This document shows positions 26,001-35,074 of a stretch of 64,000 bases of DNA, one piece after another (the first letter of the stretch is position 1; each line of letters opens with the position of its first letter). The stretch comes from Bog-473 sp963791455 (lineage in GTDB: Bacteria; Actinomycetota; Acidimicrobiia; Acidimicrobiales; RAAP-2), in the NCBI GenBank assembly GCA_963791455.1, contig CAWBSM010000004.1, positions 248,001 through 312,000 of the forward strand. The letters are read 5' to 3'. The position numbers and the translations under genes are program-made. The notes beneath the pieces were generated by a model that had not been told where the DNA came from, ran no database searches, and saw nothing but the letters and a program-made list of their open reading frames with translations.

Positions 26001-26346
26001 CGGGAGTACCGTGGTAGTCGTCTGAATCCCAGGTGACGTCCCCGGCTGCGAGCCCGATACGGATCTGAATTGGGAGAGCGGCCCGCAATGCCTGTCGGAA
26101 CACCGCCTGCTGCAGTGCGACCGCCGATTCCACCGCGTCAGATGCCCCGTCGAACACGGCCATCAAGCCGTCACCCATTACCTTCACGACGACCCCGCCG
26201 TGATCCTCGATGGCCGCCCGGAGCACCTGCTCGTGTTCGGAGCGCAGGCTATCGGCCGCGATGTCGCCCAACTCTGTCCGAAGCGCAGTCGAGCCCACCA
26301 TATCGGTAAAGAGCACCGTACGCGTGCCACGGCCTAAACCGGTCAC
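23041..26346 (-). CDS. Class III nucleotide cyclase fused to AAA/LuxR-type ATPase and TPR region
   Basis: About 1,100 residues from the chosen GTG (VTGLGRGTRTVLFTDMVGST); the upstream in-frame sequence is low-complexity and the start is uncertain. Residues ~8-185 are a class III adenylate/guanylate cyclase with both metal aspartates (LFTDMVGST, VKVMGDGLMAVF) and IRIGLAAGDV. From ~210 an ATPase domain follows, with Walker A GEPGIGKTRLA and Walker B VLLVVDDMQWA, then YRKSEGNPFFVQELARDL. The C-terminal half is TPR-like helices. These multidomain proteins are frequent in actinobacteria and mycobacteria and couple ATP sensing to cyclic-nucleotide synthesis or act as regulators. There is no LuxR DNA-binding domain at the end. 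It is divergent from a GGDEF gene. Confidence 0.9.
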   Translation of the reverse strand: MTGLGRGTRTVLFTDMVGSTALRTELGDIAADSLRSEHEQVLRAAIEDHGGVVVKVMGDGLMAVFDGASDAVESAVALQQAVFRQALRAALPIQIRIGLAAGDVTWDSDDYHGTPVVEAARLEPKALPGTILASELVRMLAGSRTDIQFSPAGPFELKGLPGPVAAYEVAWSVPSDTGRPLPAALEPNHQVPFVGRGTERERLAEAWESARKGEFRVVLITGEPGIGKTRLATETALAAHSEGATVLFGRCDDELDVPYQPFVDALRHFVDQCPPAYLRDELGSGAGELVRLVPELTRQCPELAPAPATDAEFARYRLFEAVCGWLVAASGPEPVLLVVDDMQWASKSTTLLVHHIIRSSASMRLLLIATWRDTDAGPGDPLQMFITDAAKSRRVIRIGLDGLDRAEVDEFLVHTVEEIAEATDVATEASQRLGVAIYRKSEGNPFFVQELARDLVDVGGLDLATLDPDDIARLGVPETIRDVVLRRVGRLNEQVSRVLAAAAVSGRQFEVSILEEVLDVHGDEVIDTLDIARAARLVHERADSVGCFEFEHGLVRDVLYRELSTTKRARLHIRTAGALERIHADNLDSWAADIASHLLAAGNRGDEFRAAEYLVRAGGVALRGLSYEQAVAIFEQALTAIEAAPPPHAPLRADILLALGDARFRTLDFEGSRKAFLEAVDEARSQGDAEQLARGARGLARAAQFGAADHPLAELLDEALAALSREDSYLRAQLLAIRAAQSLLNTYEGRRDDLVAEAVAMAERLGDRAELAFVLGVSVIGTFAPDMLELRLRYLNMQLVTAGNVGYTEVLCEAHGWRATAMLEMGVLDHVEEDVEAMARTADELGQPWYRAMAQQRRAMLAQLSGDYETAEMLANASLSAAPQNQMSVLAGFAGLTWAIRRDQGRLAEVEPALVAFANSTPDVPAWQATIAVTALELGRPDDALAALKTLVQGGLRAVPVDWLWTATMVLAAEVAASLDERDVVIELIDLLRPYERRGVPVAVGVAYLGTTSRALGLLANALGNYEMAISDLENAIEIETRLGAGAYEARARLDLARTYLARNGSGDAEQAVTLLHDARTLAARLDLRTVASQIVAALGD

Positions 26347-26574
26347 TTTCGCAGTGTAGATCCGGAGAGCAGACGACGGTGAGAAGGCAAGGCGGGACAC
26401 GGAAATGCACCAAACCGCCGCGCACCCCCGGACCGACCGACCCCGACGGGCGGCTGCCACTAGGGCCGGCGACCAGCGGGCGCCCACCCGAGGCGCGGGG
26501 GCGGGAAGGGAGGAGGGAGGGGTTATCACTCGTACCGGGGCAAACCGGTTGCCTAACAGTTGCTTTCTGGTGAG

Positions 26575-26594
26575 TTTTCATCTCGATGTGAAAA
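26575..26594. promoter_or_regulatory. Inverted repeat between cyclase and GGDEF genes
   Basis: TTTTCA-N8-TGAAAA is a perfect 6-bp inverted repeat in the 362-bp divergent intergenic region, AT-rich against a GC-rich background. It is a plausible binding site for a dimeric regulator; the regulator is unknown. Confidence 0.4.
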
Positions 26595-26690
26595 ATGCCA
26601 CTTGTCAGGCCCGCTGGAGATATCAATGATCTGTCAGGGACTCTGAGCGCTGGAGCACTCAAGATGCCCCGCCGCACCGCTTGGCTTGGC

Positions 26691-26698
26691 AAAGGAGG
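26691..26698 (+). promoter_or_regulatory. Strong Shine-Dalgarno that selects a TTG start
   Basis: AAAGGAGG lies about 10 nt before TTG 26709, an optimal distance. The upstream in-frame ATG at 26595 has no such site and the residues between lack coding character, so I place the start of the GGDEF gene at TTG. Confidence 0.65.
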
Positions 26699-26708
26699 GG
26701 GCCAGTCC

Positions 26709-28079
26709 TTGTCGAAGAGAGTTGAATTGCGTGAGGCGTCCGATGGCGACATCGGTGCGGAGCGTCCAGCTGTGCAGATGACACGTGACGCCGTCGGCGT
26801 GATCACGTCGGTAGATGAGGCCATCTTTGAGTTACTCGGTTGGCTGCCTGAAGAGCTGATCGGATCGCCCTCGACCAGCATTGTCCACCCCGCTGACCAG
26901 CCCGGGGCCATAGCCACATGGATGGACATGATCACGACGCCGGGCTGCACCGGTATTTGGCGCGGACGGTACAAGACAAGAAAAGGCTCCTGGAGGTGGG
27001 TCGAAACGGAAAATCGGTTCGACGATGGCGACGTGCCGAGGGTCATCACCTCGATGAAGGAGGTCCGCCCAGACGAAGCGAGCCTCGAAGAGCAACTCCT
27101 GGCTCGTGGACAACTCCTCAACCAGTTGTCCGATGCGCTGCCCGTCGGAATCTTCCAGGTCGATCTCGACGGGCATATCACGTTGACCAACAAGAGCTTC
27201 CACCTGATCGTGGGTGTCCCCCCCAGAGATTCCTTCGAAGCTCAAATGTCAACCGTGTCCGACGATGACCGAGCGGCTTTGGATGCCGCTTTGGCCGAAG
27301 CGTTCGCGTGCCGATCGGTTGACGGTGTCGAGATTCGACTTTGCGTGCCAACCGGGGAGTCCCCTCCAGTGAGCACACAGGACCGAGTGTGCCTGCTTGG
27401 TCTTCGCCCTCTCACCGACGGCACGGGTGTCGTTAGCGGCGCCGTGGGGTGCCTCAGTGACGTGACCGATCGTGCGCTTCTCCATGAAGAGCTCCGAATC
27501 AGAGCCTCTATCGACGAGTTGACGTCCTGTTTCAACAGAACGGCGACCATTGAGCTGGTCGAGCGAACGATCAATCCGCGACACGACGGATTGGGACGCG
27601 CCGTCATCTTCGTCGACCTTGATGGGCTCAAGGCCGTGAACGACCTACTCGGCCACGGTGCGGGGGATCAACTCATAGTGACCGCGGCGAATCAGATCAG
27701 GACCGCTCTGCGGAACGGAGACTTCGTTGGTCGCCTAGGCGGAGACGAATTTCTGGTGATCTGCCCCAGAGTCGTGAGCGCGGCTCAAGCAATGGAGATC
27801 GCCAGAAGGATTTCATCTGCCCTGACGACATCGGTTGAGATCGGCTCTGACACCGTCGAACTGAGGGCCAGTGTCGGCGTCGTGTGGACGATGGAGGCGC
27901 TCGATACCGACACCCTCATTGCACGAGCCGACAATGCGATGTACGAATCAAAGCGGTTGGGTGAGCATGGTGTGACACTGTTCGCGGACTGCGATATGGA
28001 CGGTGTCAGTGCTGCTTCCGGACACGACACAGTGGCGCCCGCTCCTCGTCAAAGTGTGGGTCCTCAAGTAGCGGGCTGA
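26709..28079 (+). CDS. PAS-PAS-GGDEF diguanylate cyclase
   Basis: The ~456-residue product has two PAS domains: ~20-120, with VGVITSVDEAIFELLGWLPEELIG and GRYKTRKGSWRWVETENRF; and ~140-265, with ALPVGIFQVDLDGHITLTNKSF. The GGDEF domain (~275-435) has the metal site FVDLDGLKAVND, the intact active motif RLGGDEFLVI (~342-351) and an RxxD inhibitory site (RNGD) exactly five residues upstream. So the protein should synthesise c-di-GMP with product inhibition. It has no EAL or HD-GYP domain, and no membrane segment is seen. The first PAS may bind a ligand or redox cofactor. It neighbours a class III cyclase on the opposite strand. Confidence 0.92.
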   Translation: MSKRVELREASDGDIGAERPAVQMTRDAVGVITSVDEAIFELLGWLPEELIGSPSTSIVHPADQPGAIATWMDMITTPGCTGIWRGRYKTRKGSWRWVETENRFDDGDVPRVITSMKEVRPDEASLEEQLLARGQLLNQLSDALPVGIFQVDLDGHITLTNKSFHLIVGVPPRDSFEAQMSTVSDDDRAALDAALAEAFACRSVDGVEIRLCVPTGESPPVSTQDRVCLLGLRPLTDGTGVVSGAVGCLSDVTDRALLHEELRIRASIDELTSCFNRTATIELVERTINPRHDGLGRAVIFVDLDGLKAVNDLLGHGAGDQLIVTAANQIRTALRNGDFVGRLGGDEFLVICPRVVSAAQAMEIARRISSALTTSVEIGSDTVELRASVGVVWTMEALDTDTLIARADNAMYESKRLGEHGVTLFADCDMDGVSAASGHDTVAPAPRQSVGPQVAG

Positions 28080-28210
28080 CGCCTAGAACGAGGTGACAGG
28101 TCCATTTGCTTGTCCGCTCGCTTGAGCAGACACCTCGAACTCGATGAGGCTCGTTACCTGTGGCGTTCTCCTTCCTCTATCGTTTCATCCAGCGCGTCCT
28201 CGAGGCGATC

Positions 28211-28405
28211 CTATTGGGTCCATTTATTCGTTCGGTGCCCTGTCCTCGAGATTCACCCGGCGTGCGCCAGTGCTTGGGGTACGACCATCGGTGAGACGGA
28301 AGGATCGAGGTCTCGTCGAGGCGTCTACCTTAGGTGCCACCGCAACGCCTCTCTTTCCCGATAAGCCGCGGGTCAATCGGCGCATCGAATATTTGGACCC
28401 AACAG
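28211..28405. mobile_element. MITE-like element, copy 1
   Basis: A 195-bp non-coding element with ~20-bp terminal inverted repeats: left CTATTGGGTCCATTTATTCG; right (reverse complement) CTGTTGGGTCCAAATATTCG. A second diverged copy lies at 39337. Internal blocks are conserved between copies, for example gaccatcggtgagacgg. It lies 33 bp beyond the original end of putA. No transposase gene is present in either copy. Confidence 0.8.
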
Positions 28406-28437
28406 GTCCACTAAAACGCATTCCACTGCACCGGGAT

Positions 28438-31400
28438 CTAGTTCGAGATGCGGCCATGGCGATGCAGGGTCCGCGAAATTGCCTGCTCCTGCAGCCAGGA
28501 GGGCAACTCCACCCGACCATGGCCGGTGACCGGCGTGTCGTCGATGGCCACATCGTGTTGGTGACATACGCGAAGGAGCTCATCTCCGACCACACCGGTC
28601 ACGCGGAGCCGGTCCGTTCCGCCGGACAGCGATTCGGCGGCCGAGCACTTCCTCGTCCTCGACGATCGTTCCGGACCAAGACGTGCCCGTGGGTGCCGAC
28701 ACATCTAGCGCGACACCGACAATGGCTGCCGCACCACGCAGGAGGTCGATCTCCGCACAACCCATGCTAGAGGAAATGCGCACGATGACTTTGCGCAGCG
28801 GTCGGTAACGCAGAACGTTGGACTCGGAGCGAAGGCCGGTCTGGTCGCGCGCCACGGAGTAGACCTCATTCCACCAGTGTCGGTACGACGCGGTCGCGAC
28901 GTCAAAGTCAGGGACGTTCGAAGCTGGCCGCGGGTGGATCAGACGGAGCAGATAGTCTGGACCACCTGCCTTGACGGTGGGGCCCACCGACGACCGTTTC
29001 CAGCCACCGAATGGCTGCCGACGCACAATTGCTCCGGTGGTGTGCCGGTTGATGTACGCGTTGCCGACGCTGACACAGTCGAGCCAGCGGCCGATCTCAT
29101 CGGGGTCAAGGCTATGCAGTCCGCCAGTTAGACCGTACGGAGTGCCGTTCTGAAGGTCGAGCGCGTGGTCGAGGTCATCTGCCCGCATGACGCCAAGAAC
29201 GGGCCCGAAACACTCGGTCCGATGGAACCACGAACCGGATCGAACACCCAACTTCACCCCCGGACGCCAGAGATGTCCGCTGTCGTCGATCGGGAGCGGT
29301 TTCACCAGCCAGGACTCGCCGGGGTCAAGGACATTGAGAGCGCGTCGTAACGGTCCGATCGGCGGGTGGATGAGTGGTCCGACCATCGATTCGAGATCAG
29401 TGGCCGGGCCGACACGAAGACTGGTCACGGCGTCCGCCAATCTTCGACGGAAGCGCTTCTCGTCATACAGATCGGCTTCCACGATTGCGATACTGGTGGC
29501 CGAGCACTTCTGACCTGCGTGGCCGAAAGCTGAACGAACGAGGTCGGCGAGGGCCAGATCCAAGTCAGCTGACGCCGTGATCACAAGGGCGTTCTTGCCG
29601 CTCGTCTCGGCGAGCAACCTGAGTGATGGCTTCCACTCATGGAACATCGACGCTGTGTCGTAGGCACCGGTGAGGACGACGGTTCCTATTTGTGGGTGGG
29701 TGACCAGGTGCCGACCAACCTCGTCGTCCCTACACCTCACCAACTGGACCGCGCCGGTTGGGATGCCGGCGAGATGCAACTGGCGAACAAGCTCTACCCC
29801 GGTCGCCACGGCCTCAGGCGCCGGCTTCAAAATGACTACGTTGCCCGCGGCAAGTGCGCTTAGCACCCCGTTGGCCGGGATGGCATAGGGGAAATTCCAA
29901 GGGCCTGCTATGACGACGACGCCAACCGGATCGCAGCGCACGCCGGTGTCGTCAAGTTCGTCGAGCGTTCGCGTACACGACGAGGCCCAACGTGCGTGGT
30001 CGATGGCCTCGGAGACTTCGGAGTCCCCTTCACGCACCGTCTTGCCGGTCTCGAGTGCCATCACGGCCAGCGTCCGTCCACGCGAGGCAGCCATGACATC
30101 TCCGACTCGGGTGAGGAGGCGGCGGCGCTCGCGGCGCGTCGTACTCCTCCACCGCTCAGACTCCCGGAGTGCAGTGCCCACCACTGCATCGACGTCCGCG
30201 GAGTCTTCCACCAACGGGGGCAACTCCGCCAGGCTTTCGGTCGCCAGGCAGCCTTCGATCCAACGCCGGTTAGGCTCCTGGGAGAAGTCAGTGTCGGGTT
30301 CATTGTGAAATGGGATTTCGGGATCGGAGTGGGGTATTCCGTCCAGTCGATTCTGATTCCGCCTGGGAATGGTGGACACGGTTTGAAGAGCGGCGACGGC
30401 AGATACGAACCGTTCTCGCTCCACTTCCCAGGTCGGCGAGGCATAGAGGGAGAAGAGAGCGCGAAGGAAGTTCTCCGGGCCCGTGTTCTCGTCGAGTCGG
30501 CGGGCGAGATACGCGATGCTTGTCGCGAAGTCCTCGTCCGTGACGATCGGCGCATAGAGGAGGAGACTCCCGACCGTCTTGCGCACAGCGCGGGCCTGCG
30601 CGGGGGCCATTCCCTCAATCATCTCGATCCCTATCCGATCAACAGCGCCTCGTGACTCTCGTAGTCCGACAGTCCAGGCCACGTCGAACAGATTGTGGGT
30701 TCCCACGCCGACGTGGACTCCTCCGTCGATGGCAATGTCGAGCAAACGCTTGAAGCTCGCATCGACTTCGGCTTTGGTCTCGTAGGGCGCTTGCACCCAT
30801 CCCGCCAGCTCCGCCTCGACCTGCTCCATCGCAAGGTTCGCCCCCTTCACGAGGCGCACCTTGATCCACGATCCACCCGATCGTCTCCGTTCAACCGCGA
30901 AGCCACAGAGTTCTTCGAGCACTGCGTGGGAATCTGGCAGATATGCCTGCAGGGCAATGCCCGCAGGAAGGGCGCGGAACTCGGGCTCACTGAGCACCCG
31001 CTGAAACGAGTCAGCAGTGAGGTGTAAGTCGTGGTACTCCTCCATATCGAGGTTCACGAACTTCGGCGGTGTTGCCTCCAAGGCCACTCGGAAGACCCGA
31101 CGCAGACATCCAGCGATCCGATTCAATGAGTGGTCGAAGGCCAGTACGTCGAGATTGGCGCAGAGTGACGACACTTTTACGGATATGTAGTCGACATCTG
31201 CACGGCGGAGGAGCCGGCAGACATCTTCGAGGCGGCTCTCTGCCTCGGCGTCAGCCAGAATCGCCTCCCCCAACAAGTTGAAATTCAGATCGAGCCCTTC
31301 GCGGTGGCGTCGCACCAAATGGCGGCCCATCGCGTCGGCATCGGCGGCCAAAATCACCCCGCGCATCTCACCACGGATGCGCAGCCAGACCGCTCGGCTC

Positions 31401-31726
31401 ACTAGCTCCGGTGCGCGGCGCGAGGCGACCGCGGCGAATCGCAATCCCACGCGATTCAATGGCCCGACCGCGTCCGGTAGTCCGCCCGCAACCAACGAGC
31501 GGAGGCGGTGCATGGACCGAGACGCTCCCGCGAAGCGGAGTACCTGGTCGGTGAGAGCAAAGAGCAGATCGCGACCAGCCTCATCTTCGAGTAATCGGCC
31601 GAGGCGAGTCCGACGGCGCCGCTCTGAAGCCGTAATCTCGTTCTCGGACTCCCTTAGCAGCGAAGCGGCCAGCTGCACCGCCGCGGCAACCGGGTCCGAT
31701 TCGTCGAGCGTTCGTGACTCCAGCAC
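28438..31726 (-). pseudogene. putA: Bifunctional proline dehydrogenase / P5C dehydrogenase (PutA), frameshifted near the C-terminus
   Basis: Converts proline to glutamate. The main frame (stop at 28580) encodes ~1,048 residues. The PRODH barrel (~90-440) shows VDYISVKVSSLCANLD, FVNLDMEEYHDLHLT, KVRLVKGANLAMEQVE and GIEMIEGMAPAQARAV. The ALDH part (~500-960) shows VVVIAGPWNFPYAIP, LLAETSGKNALVI and the catalytic Cys in FGHAGQKCSATS. Around 28600-28640 the homology shifts frame: the true C-terminal end (RLRVTGVVGDELL, then GRVELPSWLQEQAISRT and a stop at 28438) lies in another frame. Both catalytic domains are complete, so the shift may be tolerated or may be a sequencing error. The start is a GTG. 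Confidence 0.88.
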
Positions 31727-32663
31727 CGGACCATCATCGCAGCCTCGGTCATCTCTAGATCTCTGGGTTCTCGAGCCGGATGATCGACGATTCTGGCGCC
31801 GTTAGTTGGTCGATGCCCCCCACAAATCGTAGGCGAGGTCTCCGAGGTCTTCTCAGACTGACTGGCTAAGCTTAGGGCCACAGGGGGATGAACTTCGCAA
31901 GCAGAACGCGCTCAACCACTGAGCGGACGGCCCCCACAGGGGCGCACCTCGCCCGTCCGCCGACGTAGAGCCTCCCCATTCGCCGCTCATCTTGTGAGAC
32001 ATTGGACGTCGATTGGGTTGATTGCTTTGCCAAAGCTCCCTGATTCGGTTTGGCCCGGGTCGGATTGGGGGGACACAGGTGGCGGAGCCCGAGTTAAACA
32101 GACCTACCAAACTCTCACATTTGACACCTGGATACTTCGCCCGCAGAACTTCTTTTGGAGCGGAAGACACATGGGAGAGAGGAGCCCCGGCGGCAGAAGA
32201 AGGAGAGCGCCACGCCCCATCTTCGCCATCATGGCCTCGCCAACGAAAGTCCAGGTCGATGTTTCCGGATGACGTTTTCGGCGCCCACAAGACAGTGGTG
32301 TCCCGGGCACCGACCCACCTCCACGCAACACTGGTCGCGAGGCGTCCTCGTAGTCCTAGGACTTGTGCGCGTGAGGAGCCACGACTCCTTTGGCCAGAAC
32401 ACCGCTGAGGCGAATGACTCCTTGAGCCCCGACCCGACGTACTGGGCTACCCAGCGCCAATGTCGGCAAGATCGTCCTTGACCTACGCCTCCGCGTGCGA
32501 CAACACGCCGCCCGCGGGACGAGGACCTTGCAAGACTTCGAGCGTAGTCCTCTGAAGTCCCCTCGGAAACCAACCTGGAACGGGCGTTCACCACATGCCC
32601 CAACCGAGCGGCACAGGTGGACGTGCTCACTGCGCTGCGCGTCGCGGCCTTAGCGTTGAGGTC
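31727..32663. other. Long intergenic region with probable mobile-element debris
   Basis: Over 900 bp without a convincing gene. Open frames on both strands lack ribosome binding sites and recognisable products. A stretch near 32268 resembles the right end of the insertion sequence at 22763. A minus-strand segment at about 31885-31935 looks like the 5' half of a tRNA (CTCAGTGGTTGAGCGCG) but has no T-arm. I read the region as decayed sequence plus promoters for putA and the S11-like gene. Confidence 0.45.
32268..32292. repeat. Solo remnant resembling the IS481-like right terminus
   Basis: CGGATGACGTTTTCGGCGCC with the following bases matches the sequence at 22734-22758 (CGGATGACGTTCTCGGCACA) at most positions. 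There is no companion left end or transposase nearby. It is short, so chance cannot be excluded. Confidence 0.35.
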
Positions 32664-34019
32664 ATGGTCGGTAACGACAGCGGGAAACACAAAGGTCCTG
32701 CCCACGCCCGAAAGCGGGCACTGCCTCGGGAAAACGAGGAGCGCCTCGCCGAAATCGGCAGACAGCTCCCTCCGCCGAGCGAAGACGACCTCAAGATCAT
32801 TGCCGGGCTGCGCGCCTCGCGACGGCGCCGGCGTCTCCTTGCGTGGGGCACTGCGCTCATCGTCGCAACGCTCTGCGCGGGTGTCATCGCACAGTGGGTC
32901 CGACCGCTCCCCCACGCCACCCTCAAGATCCGAGAAGTCCGTCTCCCCGGGATGGCACCGTCCTTCGCGTGGCCCAGCAGCGGAGAGGCGGCGGCGACGG
33001 TCGTCGGTGTTGGAACGGTAGGCCAGGTACGTGGGTCTCAGTCCGTCCCAGTCGCCGGTCTGGCCGAGCTCCTCGCGTCCTACGTGGTCCTGTCCGATCA
33101 CCCGTTGGCGCCGGGGGCCGTCGGCCCGGCGATCCCCGTCAGCGCCGACGCGCTTGCGGCGTATCAGGCCGGGCTGGCGAGCCAGGAGTCCGAAGTCCCG
33201 GTCGCAGCCGGGGAGTCACTCACCGAGCTCCAAGCCCTCGAAGGGCTGCTGGTCGACTCGGGAGCCGACATGGCGACGGTCCTCGCCGACTGGGACGCGG
33301 GAAGCGTCAGCGCGTTCGTGGCCAAGATGAATGCCACAGCGAGCAGCCTCGGCCTCACCTCGACGCACATCACCGATCCGAGCGGCGTGGACCCGGCCAC
33401 GACGAGCACGGCAGAGGACCTCGTCCGCCTGGGCGAGGCGTCGCTTTCCATCCCGGTCCTCCGACAGATCGTCTCGCTGGCCCAGGCGAGCGTGCCGATG
33501 ACCACCGTCGTCTACAACCTCAACTTCGACCTGGGGCACGACGGGATCATCGGCATCAAGACGGCGTCCGACTCGAGTGCGCAGGGCTGCTATCTCTTCG
33601 CGGCGCAGCAGAACATTGGCGGGAAAGAAGTCACGGTCGTCGGTGCCGTCCTGGGTCAGCCGGGCGGGGCGCTCGGCCCGAACACTGCCGCAGTCGATGC
33701 GGGTGACGCGCTGGTGAGGAGTGTCTTCGTTGCCCTGCACAGCTTCACGATCTTCGCTCCCGGCCAGACGGTCGCCGAGCTCGATGCAGCCTGGGGTTCG
33801 ATGGCACCCGTGACCGTGTCACAGCCGGTCGAGGTGATCGGGTGGCCCGGTCTCGTTGCCACCCTGGCGGTACGGCACCGCCCTTTGGACGGTCCCTTAC
33901 CGAGGGGGGTCCCGGTCGGGCCGCTGCGAGCGGGAGTGGGACGCATTTCAGCACAAGTGGAACTGCGGACCGCGAGTGCGCTCTCGGGCCCCGGGGTGTG
34001 GTGGCGTCTGACGCGTTGA
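32664..34019 (+). CDS. Membrane-anchored S11 (D-Ala-D-Ala carboxypeptidase) homologue with degenerate active site
   Basis: The ~451-residue product has a charged N-terminal tail (KHKGPAHARKRALP), one membrane segment (~residues 57-76, LLAWGTALIVATLCAGVIAQ) and an extracytoplasmic S11 penicillin-binding fold. Conserved fold markers are VSAFVAKMNATASSLGLTST, DPSGVDPATTSTAEDLVRL and DGIIGIKTASDSSAQGCYLF. All three catalytic motifs are altered: SxxK aligns with GLAE (PVAGLAELL), SxN reads SGA (VDSGADMATVL), and KTG reads KTA. Peptidase activity is therefore unlikely; a peptidoglycan-binding or regulatory pseudoenzyme fits better. The start ATG has GAGG close upstream. It is not visibly part of an operon. 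Confidence 0.8.
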   Translation: MVGNDSGKHKGPAHARKRALPRENEERLAEIGRQLPPPSEDDLKIIAGLRASRRRRRLLAWGTALIVATLCAGVIAQWVRPLPHATLKIREVRLPGMAPSFAWPSSGEAAATVVGVGTVGQVRGSQSVPVAGLAELLASYVVLSDHPLAPGAVGPAIPVSADALAAYQAGLASQESEVPVAAGESLTELQALEGLLVDSGADMATVLADWDAGSVSAFVAKMNATASSLGLTSTHITDPSGVDPATTSTAEDLVRLGEASLSIPVLRQIVSLAQASVPMTTVVYNLNFDLGHDGIIGIKTASDSSAQGCYLFAAQQNIGGKEVTVVGAVLGQPGGALGPNTAAVDAGDALVRSVFVALHSFTIFAPGQTVAELDAAWGSMAPVTVSQPVEVIGWPGLVATLAVRHRPLDGPLPRGVPVGPLRAGVGRISAQVELRTASALSGPGVWWRLTR

Positions 34020-34236
34020 GCGGGGTCACATCCGGACACCGCTCCGGTTCGAATGAGGGATCTGGTTGAACCGGGCAGAGTTGTCGATGCGGTCTCACTC
34101 AAGGGAAAGCTGCTTCTTGTCGGACGTGGGGCGACGACACACGCCACTCCATCGTGTCGCCGAGCCGGCAATGTACGGGGGCAGGTGGCGTTAGTGAAAG
34201 AGACAGGTCACCACTGTGCGAGAAGAGTGTCCAAGT

Positions 34237-34452
34237 TCAGTCGCCACCCTCGTACTTGAAAGAAACCTTCACCCTGGCTCGATACGCCTTGACCTTCCCA
34301 TCCTCGAGCTGGAGGTCGAGTTCAGCCACCTCGGCGATTCGAAGGTCACGCAACGACGCGCTTGCCTTGGTCACCGCGGCGCTGGCGGCCTTCTCCCAGG
34401 ATTCCCCGCTCGTACCTACGAGTTCTATGACCTTGTACACGCTCTCGGCCAT
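34237..34452 (-). CDS. Dodecin family flavin-binding protein
   Basis: The 71-residue product begins MAESVYKVIELVGTSGESWEKAASAAVTKA and ends RVKVSFKYEGGD, matching dodecin in length and sequence. Dodecins form hollow dodecamers that store or buffer flavins or related molecules. The start is set by AGAGGAG 8 nt upstream; a longer in-frame start at 34482 lacks this. It is a single-gene unit. Confidence 0.95.
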   Translation of the reverse strand: MAESVYKVIELVGTSGESWEKAASAAVTKASASLRDLRIAEVAELDLQLEDGKVKAYRARVKVSFKYEGGD

Positions 34453-34723
34453 GACAAGCTCCTCTCTCTTCGATGTTGCCAAGAGACTACGCCGTACTGG
34501 TCGCTGCTTTCACCGACGTGTCAGGCTCAACGTGGCGCCCCGCATTGCCTTTGGCGGATCTCCTCCAAGCCCACCAGACTTGCGGACTAGAACTGATCCC
34601 AACGACCAGAGATGGCTCAGCCGTGACCAGAATGGCGTCAGCTAACCTTTGCCCTGCCTGCCACCCAGCGAGTCAGACCCGGCGACGGGGGCACCCGGTG
34701 CACGCGCGGCGTAGCCTTCCCCT

Positions 34724-35026
34724 GTGACGAAGATGACAGAGCGACTTCAAGCAGTTCAGATCAAGATCAATAGTGCGCGTGACGCTGTACGAGGAGACGA
34801 CGGAGCGTCGCCGGTACTTGCGGCGGTGGTCAACGAATTCGTCAAGAAGGGGGAGAAGGCGGCCCAATCGCCGGACGAGCGCGTGGCCGTCATTGAACTG
34901 GAGCAAGCAGGTGATAGTGCCAAGGTGGCGGTGGAGGCAGACCCGGGCGTGTCACCCGCTACCCGGGACGCCGTCTTAGAAGCGCATCTGGCGATCTGTA
35001 TTGCCAAGAGCAAACTCAATCTCTAA
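34724..35026 (+). CDS. Small predicted helical protein of unknown function
   Basis: About 100 residues from a GTG, or 97 from the ATG 9 nt later. Content is helical and slightly acidic: TERLQAVQIKINSARDAVRG, VLAAVVNEFVKKGEKAAQSPDERVAVIELEQAGDSAK. It has no signal peptide, membrane segment or known domain. GC-rich third positions support coding, but no clear ribosome binding site is seen. I do not recognise the family. Confidence 0.45.
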   Translation: MTKMTERLQAVQIKINSARDAVRGDDGASPVLAAVVNEFVKKGEKAAQSPDERVAVIELEQAGDSAKVAVEADPGVSPATRDAVLEAHLAICIAKSKLNL

Positions 35027-35074
35027 CCCCGCAAGGTGTGGTGCCTAGCAGAGTGAGCTACGTCCTTCTCCCGG

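Noticed and set aside
31885..31935. tRNA-like sequence on the minus strand (CTCAGTGGTTGAGCGCG)
   Set aside because: Only the D-arm and part of an anticodon arm are tRNA-like; there is no T-arm with TTCRA and no pairing acceptor. At most a remnant.
31853..32290. 145-codon minus-strand frame in the 31.7-32.7 kb gap
   Set aside because: Low-complexity translation, no start context, and it overlaps the probable insertion-sequence remnant.
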